Notes under the pieces: model-generated
Seen by the model: only the letters and a program-made list of their open reading frames with translations
Databases searched by the model: none
What the model was told of the DNA's origin: nothing
Origin: Acanthamoeba lenticulata
Lineage: Eukaryota > Discosea > Longamoebia > Acanthamoebidae
Length of the DNA: 55,974 nt
Direction: 5' to 3'
Assembly: GCA_002179805.1 (NCBI GenBank)
Contig: NAVB01001812.1
Location: 1-55,974, forward strand
Shown here: one piece after another, positions 1 to 8,272 of the stretch
Numbering within the stretch: position 1 is the stretch's first letter
Layout of the letters: every line of letters starts with the position of its first letter
Translations under genes and position numbers: made by a program

Positions 1-2955
1 TATATATTATTAAAAATATATAAAGGAAAAATAAAATACGAACCGGAGGAGCGTGGCGTAAGGCTCGTAGTCCAAGGGCAGGATGTTCTCGTCGGAGAGC
101 CGCATGAGGGTGAGGCCGAGGAGCTTGCCCAGCGTGGCGTGCAGCTCGAACGTCGGGTCGACAAAATGCTCGACCCAGTAGGGCGTGTCGTAGACCGAGT
201 GGTAGACTCCGATGAGCGGCTCGGGGTCGATGAAGCGCAGGTCCATCGACGCGATGCCGATCTCCTGGAGGAAGGGCATGAAGTCCGACGTGGCGCCCAG
301 AGGCCCGAGCCGCTCGCGCTTCCAGACCTGGCGCACGCTGCGGCCGTCGGGCATGTTGACCTTGTCCGTGATCGACGTGAGCAGGGTCTGCAGGTTGGGC
401 GTGCCTGCACCGCGCACACGCCGGTGTGAGCCCTCCCCCCCTCAGCTGAGCCCAGACGTGTGTGGACGCACCCTTGGCCTGGAGGCTGGTGGTGCCCTTG
501 ACCCCAAAGTCCACGTTGATGTAGGCCACGGCCTGAGCGTTGAGCGTGTGCGCGTGCTTCTCCACAAACTCGACGCTCCCCAGCAGGCCGTACTCCTCCC
601 CGTCCCAACTGCGCACCAAAATAAATCAATAAATATGTTAATAAATCAATAAATGTAATATTAAATGAAAATGAAAATAGAGAGAAAGAGTACCTGGCGA
701 ACATGATGGTGCGGCGGGGCTTCCAGCCGCCGGCCACGCAGATAGAGAGGGCGCGTGCGATCTCGAGCATGGTCGACGTACCCGAGTGCGGGTCGCCGGC
801 TCCGTACACCCACGCGTCCCGGTGGTTGCCTGCGCGGCCGCCGAGGTTGAGTGTAAACATAAACAAGAAGAAGAAGCCAACGATCGTTGAGGCTGTCGCG
901 AAAAAAAGACGCAGGGTGCGCACCGATGATGACAAGGCGGTCGGGCTCCTCGTGGCCGTGGATGCTGCCCACGACGTTCCAGATGTCCTTGGTGCTGTAC
1001 TCAAACTCGAGCTGCAGGTGCACGCGCACCGGACCCGGACCCGGCGCGTAGGACACGTTCAGCGCTGTCACGTACACGTACACATGACGCGTCAGCCCAC
1101 TCTCGCGGCGAGCGGGCGGGAAGTGAGCGAGCAGGCACCTCCTCGCCAGGTCTCGTCGAGCAGGTCGCCCTGGAGGCCAGCGAGTAGCGGCAGGGCGTCG
1201 GCCCAGGACAGGGGCTGGACGGGGATCTTGGGCAGCGTCGAGTAGCCCTTCATTTTCGGGTCGACCTCATCGTAGGCCTGCGTCAGGTCGAGGCGCGGCC
1301 CATTGGCCGCCGAGGGCCAGCCCGGGGTCAGCGGGTCGCCCTGCCCTGGGCAGCGTTCACCACCACCAAGACCAGGCAAAAAAGGCGCGGCCGGCGTGTT
1401 GGTCCACAAAGAGCGCGCCACGACAATTGTCACATGAGAGGGGAAAGACGTGTACGTACCCTCCCAGACACTGCCACGCTGCGCGCTCTGGGCCGGGCGC
1501 CAGGGCCCGTTGGGGTAGACCTCGCCCATGGCGAAGCCGTCCTCTTGCGGGTCCGAGTACAGGAGAAGCCCGACCGCGCCTGCCATCCATCCCAGCCAAG
1601 CCACCCACTCCTACGTCAGCTTCAAATGGACCATTTCCACTAGAGCGGGAGGAGCGATGATGCCCTCACCTTGGATCTCGGCCAGCTTGGCCTTGTTCCC
1701 GCGGAAGCCTCGGCCATAGCGGGCGATCGCGATCTTGCCTTGTACGGACACATTCTGGTGATGTGTGTTTGTGTGAGACGACGACGAGTCAATAGAGGCC
1801 GCTCTGTGGGCCGCCCACGTAGCACGTCTGATGTTTGCGCACCTGTTGGGCGAGGAGGGCGTAGTCCTCGGGGCGGCCGTAGTTGACGTAGACCAGCTCG
1901 GCTGTGACATTGCCGCCGGCCGAGAAGCCGTTGAAGGTGGGCACCACGTCGGGATTCTCCGTGCGTGGGTCCTCCGGCACGGCCTGCACCAGGTACAAGG
2001 CACGTGCACGTCGTGAGGCGCGTGCGCGTTGCCGAGTATCAACTGGACTCGCTGCGAGCCGATCGTTTGTGGCGTCAAGCATCCGACGGTCGTACCGGCT
2101 CGGTGAGGGAAGCCTGGAAGCGGAGTTCGTCGGGATACACTATCTCGACCACTCGCTGCACAGGCAAGTTGGTCAACACGGGGACCGTCTCGATGTGCAC
2201 GTTGTCTAGGCCGTATTCTTTGAACCTGTGCCCACGCAGCCGTGATCACGTGTGAGCCCCCGACCAAGCACAGAGCAGGGCAGACGCGTGCAGGAGGGCG
2301 AACAGCGCACCGGTCGTGGACGTAACGGGCGTTGTCGTAATCGGCGGCGGAGCCGGCAACGTGTGGCTTCTTCGTGAGGTCTTCGAGATGCTTCTTGATG
2401 GTCTCGGGAGACATTGTGGCGATCAGGATGTCTTCCACTGCACGTGCCCACATTATTTTCATATAATTAAATAATGAATAAATTGAAAATAAAAAGGATG
2501 GATGGAGTGAGGCACGCACCGCTACGCTCAGAGGTACCGGCGTCGGGGTCGTAGATGGAGATGAACAGGACGGCGACAACGAGCAGCACTGCAACGAGGC
2601 TGCTGGCAAGCAGCACGCCGCGGATTCGGTGTCGATTGTTGTAAAAGTAGCTCACTGCACCTTGCACGACTAGAGAGTAGCAGTTCATCGTGTGTCCGAA
2701 TTCTAGCATTTCGTTATCCATTCCTCCATCCAGTTCGCTCACCATTCGCTTCTTCTCGAGGTCCTCCTCTCCCTCCTCTTCCTCCAAAACTACCTCGGGC
2801 GACGGGGACTTCCGCTGTGAAGATGGGCTTTGCTGCCCCACAAAGACTTCATCTCTACTGTTGTTTCGCGATGATTCATCCGCTGAGCTCAGGCTGATCT
2901 CCTCTTCGGTTTCGCGTCGCTGGAGCGGGTCGCTCTCTTCCGAGAGACGCTGCAT
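1..2955 (-). CDS. Glutamate carboxypeptidase II/NAALADase-like M28 metallopeptidase (3' part missing)
   Basis: Type II membrane zinc peptidase of the PSMA/NAALADase and transferrin-receptor family, expected to remove C-terminal residues such as glutamate outside the cell or in an endomembrane lumen. The start is the ATG ending at 2955; an acidic, Ser-rich cytoplasmic tail is followed by one membrane segment ([19 protein letters not shown], about 2570-2640). The exon near 2315-2440 carries [20 protein letters not shown], typical of this family. A PA-type insert ([20 protein letters not shown]) and the [10 protein letters not shown] stretch follow. Zinc-site motifs are visible across exons: [33 protein letters not shown] and YHSVYD. 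The C-terminal dimerisation domain begins ([21 protein letters not shown]) but runs off the left edge. About ten short introns, some strongly AT-rich (617-693, 2454-2510). All metal ligands seem present, so it is probably active. The substrate cannot be told from sequence. Confidence 0.9.
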
Positions 2956-3331
2956 CTCCTTTTTTCTGGCCGGCCAGCTTGCTCTGTTCGTGTTCTGCTC
3001 GCGCACGTTCTCTTGTTCGTTGCAGCCAGACCGGCCTGCGCAAGCGTCGAATTTTCGACCCACTTCTTTCACCCCGCAAAATGTGGGGCACGTGATGAAC
3101 AACAAGAAGGGAGGACTGGCAGTCCTTTACCACGCCCATAAGATGATCTAACGAACGTTGTTGAAGATCTTTCTTTTTTGAAACGCTGCCTCCATCCGAG
3201 AAGCGCCCAACAACTCCCGATGGTCTCTCGCTCTCTTATCGTTCTATACAGTTCCAGTCGGCAGTGGCTGATGGTGGTCGCCCTCCCCACACAAACACAC
3301 AGCAGGAAAGTACGATGGCGATGGACACGCC
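2956..3331. other. Intergenic spacer upstream of the M28 peptidase
   Basis: About 375 bases between the peptidase start codon and the GOS28 stop codon, both genes on the minus strand. It should hold the peptidase 5' UTR and promoter and the GOS28 3' end. The peptidase frame stays open upstream to about 3105 but without an ATG. I see no further gene. Confidence 0.5.
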
Positions 3332-4429
3332 TCAGCTGCGGAGCCAGTAGAAGAGGAGGAAGCAGGTGCAAAACGCGATGAAGGAGCCCAGGATCACCAT
3401 ATCCTTGTACTTCTTTTTCTTGATCGTGCCCATCAGCGAGTTGAGTCCGGGCAATGAACCTGTTTGTGTGCCGCTGTGGTCAGAGATACGAAACGCTGTA
3501 CGCGATGCTTCGCGGGTACAAGTGAGTAGCAGGATGGATCGAGGGGAAATACCTCGCATGCCTGAGAGGGTTGCCAACGTGTTCTGAAGCAGCGACCTCT
3601 GGCCAGCCAGTTGCTCCCGCGCTTCCTGCGCTTGGCTGTCGTGTCGTGTGCCATTGTAGGAACAATGTGAGCATGTTAAAGCGTCTCAAGCTGGTGGGAC
3701 ATGCTGGATGTTTTACGCGATGAGCTGGTCGGCGATGTGGTCGACACCATGAATGGTGCTCCGCTCTCGCAGCAGGTTCTCCGTTCGCGAGTTGATGCCT
3801 GTGTTCTTCTTGTACTCACTAGGGACGCGTCGGAAGAAACACAGTACGGCATGCAAGGTATTATTAGCCTGGGGCGCTCGCGGCTTGAGCACAACTCTAC
3901 AGGAGAGGCGAAGGGGAGGAACCTGATATCGTCGCGCACAGACAGCAACAGGTCGGCGTGTTCCCGTGTTTGCATAATGTTCGCCTGGCCAAGCACAATG
4001 ACGGAACGTGAGGTGGTGTCGAGGAAAGAGCAGTGGCCACGCACCCTGGTCTTCTTGTAATCGAGCTGAAAATCGTGAAGCTTTGAACGGTGATGTTGCA
4101 AAATGTGAGGCAAAGCAACGCTTGAGTCGCAGCGGCTCATCTTGTCGTTGATTTCGCTTAACTGTTTGAGGGCACACGTGGTGAATGGCGAATGTAAATT
4201 GGCTTGGGGGAGCGAGATGTTGAACCTTAAGCAGCAGCTGATCAATCTCCAAAGCCATAGAGTTGGAAACATCTTCAGACCACGGGCTGGTGTTCAGGCT
4301 GTGGTCCTCCTCGCGCAACAGTGTGGAGTGAGCGAAATTGGCCCCCAGCTTTGAGTAGGACACTAGCTTGACATCGAGCAAACTCTCGAGCTTTCGAGCC
4401 TCCTTTCTCAACTCTTCCAACGACGCCAT
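3332..4429 (-). CDS. GOSR1: Golgi SNAP receptor complex member 1 (GOS28), Qb-SNARE
   Basis: Qb-SNARE for vesicle fusion within the Golgi and from ER to Golgi, acting with syntaxin 5-type partners. The N terminus MASLEELRKEARKLES, then LLDVKLVSYSKLGA, matches the conserved GOS28 start. Later exons give LSEINDKMSRCDSSVALPH and LHDFQLDYKKTR, then the SNARE motif: EYKKNTGINSRTENLLRERS, then an exon with AREQLAGQRSLLQNTLATLS, whose Q lies at the ionic zero layer. It ends with a tail anchor, DMVILGSFIAFCTCFLLFYW, then LRS and stop (3332-3334). About five introns. A plausible further intron lies upstream (donor near 4531, TACTAAC branch point, acceptor near 4452). If the ATG at 4558 were used it would add an in-frame 18-residue or so extension, but family alignment favours the start at 4429. 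Confidence 0.92.
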
Positions 4430-4463
4430 CTGGAAAGACTTCCAGTGGATGTTGCTTTGTTGT

Positions 4464-4520
4464 TAGTAAACAAAAACAAAAACAAAAAAATAAAAAAAAC
4501 AAAAAATACAAAAAAAACAC
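4464..4520. repeat. A-rich low-complexity tract (T-rich on the minus strand)
   Basis: Nearly pure A with scattered C and T on the plus strand. On the minus strand it becomes a T-rich run ending in TTTACTAACAACAAAG, which reads as a polypyrimidine tract with a perfect TACTAAC branch point. It is most likely a 5' UTR intron of GOS28. Confidence 0.6.
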
Positions 4521-4570
4521 GTGGCGCACCTTTGCTGGTGACTGCAGGGACCATGCATTGGTCTCATATC

Positions 4571-5003
4571 AGGTCCATGCCAGGCCGCTAGCTGATCGTG
4601 AGGATGTCATCAAACACTTCGGCCAAGTACGTCTGCCCTTGTGCTCAATGCATGACCCACAGGGCCTGCTGCGGGAGCAAGACACCACAGACGGCAACAG
4701 GCGGGCTATCGACGCTTCTGCCCGACACAAGCAGGATGCACGAACACGAGAATACAGTCCTTGCTCTTCGCGCTAGTTGTGTTTGGGCCCATGCCCGCAC
4801 AAGCTATGCCAACCCCTCTTTCAACAGCCGCTCGAGCCTGGAGACGTAGCCTGCATACAGGGAGAGTTGGATCACGGCTCCAGTCCGCAGCGCCCGCCTG
4901 TGGGTCATTGAGCACAAGGGGCAAACGTACACGCCAGATTGGGTGAAGTATTTGACGAGACCTCACGATCAGCGACCCCCAAGTAGCGGTCTGGCATGGA
5001 CCT
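4571..5003. repeat. Diverged inverted repeat, arms 4571-4664 and 4897-5003
   Basis: Read on opposite strands, the two arms share AGGTCCATGCCAG, CCGCTA, GCTGATCGTGAGG, a TCAAA-ACTTC block, a GTACGT block and TTGTGCTCAATG, followed by ACCCACAGG. They differ by scattered substitutions and small insertions, including a 10-base insertion in the right arm. I estimate roughly three quarters identity over the aligned parts. The loop is about 230 bases. The arms could pair in a transcript, or be remnants of an inverted duplication of a coding exon (the right arm encodes VYVCPLCSMTHRRA on the minus strand). No terminal repeats or target-site duplications were noticed. Confidence 0.6.
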
Positions 5004-5400
5004 CACGTTACCAATCGCAGAGTCCTTAAGGGCGATAGGTCCTATTACGGCACGAGGCTTCTCTCTTTTCTTTTGCAAGCTTACGGAGAAGGGCAGGCGT
5101 GTCGACGCAAAAGAGCCGAAAAAGAAGATACAGGCAAAGGCTGTGTTCGCTACACCGGCGACCAGCAGATATTGTGACGAACAAGATGGACCAGAGCAAG
5201 ACAATCATGCCCGCCGCGTAGCGGAACCCGTGTTACCAAAGCCCGTTGGCCGACGTTGACAGGGCAACTTGCATTCCTCGGCGGTGGCAGCACCACAGGA
5301 ATAAATACTCGGTGTAGGCAACCGCAGACATCGAAGTTGTACTCGGGAGGTAGTTGTACTCGGCTTGCGTAGGCGTGGAGTGAAGGAAGACGGCTGCCAT
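4804..5400 (-). CDS. Doubtful multi-exon hypothetical gene
   Basis: I do not recognise this and am unsure it is a gene. From an ATG ending at 5400 the minus strand reads MAAVFLHSTPTQAEYNYLPS; frame changes then need introns. Further on are a hydrophobic run (YLLVAGVANTAFACIFFFGS) and, at the end, an open stretch with VYVCPLCSMTHRRALRTGAV, then SLYAGYVSRLERLLKEGLA and a stop at 4804-4806. The pieces could be joined with GT..AG introns but no single model is compelling. The last part lies on the right arm of the inverted repeat, so it may be a duplicated or decaying exon. It could equally be 5' UTR and promoter sequence of PARP16 and GOS28. Confidence 0.22.
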
Positions 5401-5522
5401 ACCAGCTTTTATGCCCTGTTTGCCTGCGCGTGGCTTGGCGCCAAGGCCAGAGTCTCCACTACGTGGTGAAAACGCAAGAAACATTTTCTTTATTCGCTCT
5501 CGCCTCCAAGCCGGCACAACAG

Positions 5523-7346
5523 ATGGACGTCGGGGAAGAGGCGATCGAAAGATGCGACCTTGAGGTACGCGTTCGTAGCCAACTGACCACCAAGTACGCT
5601 TCTTTCTGCACAGCAGATATGATGCAACGCTTGCACGCGCTCACCAGGCCTTTGCTCGTGTTCTCTCCTAGCCTTGTGGCGTGTGATCTTCTCTTAAGCC
5701 TCTTCTACACAGCGCTCAACAGCTATCGTCGAGCGACCATATGTCGGCCTTTCCCCTCCTTCTTCTGCGCCATGGGTGCTTCTGCACAAACCAACAAGAT
5801 CAAAGACTTTGATCACCTGGTACCTATTGCCTCTTTGTATGTGGTTCGCTTGCTAAATCATTGCTGGTGTTTTCTTTGTACAGTTGCAAGTTCTAAGAAC
5901 ATTGCCCTCGCTGCGCACACTCGTGGCGAACGACGGTGCCCTCTTTCCCTCTTTCTCCTCTTTCTCTTTCCGTTGGTGCCCACCGCCTGAAACCCTGGTG
6001 GTGTTGGCGCAGAGGCCGTAGGCAAGTTGTCCCTGCCATTACTTCGCTTCCTTGACTGGCTCTTTCATCCGCCAGCCTTTCGACTCAAGCCACTCACAAG
6101 TGACGAGGTACACCGCGGCAAGCCCTCCCCCTTTTTCGAATTCGACAGTTCTGAGAGACATCCAAGCCGTACTGAGCGCCTGCTCTCTGCATGCTGGTGC
6201 AGTTCAACGCCAAGACAGCGTTCCTGTCAGAGACGGCGGCCGCGGCCCGTGCCGGATCCCTGCCTCAGCACATTCTCGAGGTTATCTACGATGGTGATGA
6301 TGCTCCTTCTTCTTCTTCGTCAAGTTGCTCAGGGACTGGTACGTTCTTCTTCTCTCTTTGTATCTATCCAACATGTCAAAATAGTGGCTCATGGGCCTGT
6401 GTCGCTGTAGCGTCGTTCGCACTGCTGGCGCAGCAGCGTTACCAAGCGGTCGCACAGAAGCACGGCACGGTGATCGGGTACGTGCCATAATTAGCCACCT
6501 TTGATGGTCCCCCTGAACGCTTGGGGAAGGAAGGAAGAAGAAGGAAAGAGCTTAGGCGTTTGCATTACGCATAGGTATCATGCCTCTTCGCTCGAGAACT
6601 TTCACTCTATCTTGTGGAACGGCCTCGACACCAAGTACGCAAAGGCGGGCCTCTTTGGCGAAGGTATGAACCCTCTTCTCGAGCGTGTGGCGAGCTCTTG
6701 AAATAGGAGAGAGAGAGCTTGCATCTTTTTTGTTGCGGCGGGCTGATTCCTTCTCCTGCGATTCGAGAGCGCAGGAATCTACCTCTCAACCGATGCGTCT
6801 GTTTGTATGACCTTTTGGACGTCGGCTCCTTCGTGGGAGCGGAGCGTCATCGGGCCGCGGATCGGTCTCATTGCCGGCTGCGAGGTCTCGTTCGTCACCT
6901 CCTTTCTTTCTTTTTGGCTTAGCTTATACGACTGCTGCGCAGGTGGCTAATGACCCCGAGCTCGTGTCGCACGGAAAGCGTCAAACACGGGACGATCAAA
7001 TGCCAGACCAGTACATTCTCTCTCGCTCCAACGATCATGTTCGTGTACGTTTTCAAGTCTGCTCTGCTCTCTGCTCTCTGCTCTCTGCTCTCTGCTCTCT
7101 GCTCTCTGCTCTCGGCTCTGCTCGATTCCACGGTTATGTTGCTCTTGAAGCTGACAAGCTTGTTCTTCGCAGGTCAAGTATTTGCTTGTGCTCTCTGAGG
7201 CGAGCCCACCGACGCGGGCCAAGCCGGGGCGGGTAAGCTTGAACTCGATCGTGATCATCCTCTTTGTGCTACTTTTGGCCTTTGTCGCCTTCATCCGCTC
7301 GCCCACCTGGCGCCGCCTCCGCTACCAGTGGCTCGGTCTCCTGTAG
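5523..7346 (+). CDS. PARP16: PARP16-like ER tail-anchored mono-ADP-ribosyltransferase
   Basis: Enzyme that transfers ADP-ribose from NAD+ to proteins at the ER and nuclear envelope; animal PARP16 modifies unfolded-protein-response kinases. The N-terminal helical domain shows CDLLLSLFYTALNSYRRAT, then ICRPFPSFF and KDFDHL. The catalytic part gives YHASSLENFHSILWNGLDTK and LFGEGIYLSTDASV across a junction, then MPDQYILSRSNDHV joined to RVKYLLVLSE. The residues fit the H-Y-Y triad of PARP16 rather than the H-Y-E of chain-forming PARPs, so it should add single ADP-riboses. It ends with a C-terminal membrane anchor (SIVIILFVLLLAFVAFI) and a short basic tail. About seven introns; one holds a 7-base tandem repeat. 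The ATG at 5523 is the best-supported start, although the frame is open upstream to 5430. The stop is only 83 bases before the ZSWIM7 start. Confidence 0.9.
7060..7118 (+). repeat. (TCTGCTC)n tandem repeat in a PARP16 intron
   Basis: About seven head-to-tail copies of the 7-base unit TCTGCTC, with one variant near the end, form the pyrimidine-rich part of the intron just before the exon that encodes VKYLLVLSE. The unit is not a multiple of three. The complementary strand happens to be open and reads as ESREQRA repeats, which is a shadow. Confidence 0.85.
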
Positions 7347-7429
7347 CGACCCAAATAAATAAATAATTTCCAGGAATGAGGCTCAAAAAGATTACAAAAG
7401 AAATGCAAAAACAACTTTCATCAGCCATA

Positions 7430-8174
7430 ATGGCAACGCCAGCGAACATTGAGGCAGTGGCGGAGGAATTGTTTGCGAAGGTCAAGACCGCTGGTCGATG
7501 TACACGCCCCAAATCTTACACGTTTTTATTTGTTTTCTTTGCTCACCAGCGCTGCTTGTGTCCCCTCCCAGTTACGGACGACTTGCTTCTCTCGTACTCC
7601 CCCCCCCTCCCCCTTCTCTCCCCCGGTGATCTGCTGGCAGCTCCTGACCATGGCTGGGGAATGCTGCAGGCTCTATTTTGTGTTCGACGCTGTGCTGTTT
7701 GCAGCTCTGGACATAATAGACCGCAGCCGTGTGGTGCAAGTGGTCGCCACCCCTTCCGGCCGCAACTACTACCAAGTGCGCCCCAGAATTCATGTCCTCT
7801 TTGAGTCTCCTCCTCGCTTGTGTAGCTCACTCAGTCCTCCTTACGCTTCCAGTTGACTGGGCAGGGCAAGAAGGCAGGGAAGTGGAGCGCCAAGTACGTC
7901 TGCTTTGGCCACTACTGCTCGTGCCCGGCGTTCACTTACTCTGTACTCAAGGGTGACCCTCGTGAGAGTCCCTTCATGGTGCGCTTGACCTTGGCCCGCT
8001 GGTGCGTTGCGGTGTAACTGATTCGCCAAGCGAATATTGCAGTGCAAACACCAGCTAGCCGTCCGATTAGCGCCGTTGGTGGGCAAGTGCCGCCGCAAGG
8101 AGGTGACCGATGACGTGTTTGCAGATGAGCTGCTCAATGGTAACTCCTCTGCCGCTGCCCCAAACATGCCCTGA
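7430..8174 (+). CDS. ZSWIM7: ZSWIM7/SWS1, SWIM zinc finger Shu-complex protein
   Basis: Shu-complex subunit that helps Rad51 filaments form during homologous recombination, normally with a SWSAP1- or Csm2/Psy3-like partner. Exons join to give MATPANIEAVAEELFAKVKTA, then VTDDLLLSLYFVFDAVLFA and ALDIIDRSRVVQVVATPSGR, which follow vertebrate ZSWIM7 closely. The SWIM finger CxCx(n)CxH is complete: FGHYCSCPAFTYSVL, then CKHQLAV. The protein ends LLNGNSSAAAPNMP with stop at 8172-8174. The second coding exon is only 22 bases (7572-7593, encoding TDDLLLS). Its acceptor partner is the AG at 7668-7669; the earlier AG at 7639-7640 would create a stop. An in-frame ATG at 7376 would lengthen the N terminus by 18 residues. 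Same strand as PARP16 and very close downstream, so they may share a promoter region. Confidence 0.9.
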
Positions 8175-8272
8175 GGTCCGAAGAACGTGGAACAATAAAA
8201 GGAACGCGAATGTACAGTTCGTCAGTTTGCTTGCGGGCTGAGTCTGGAATTTTAAAAGAATTTGGAGTATGT

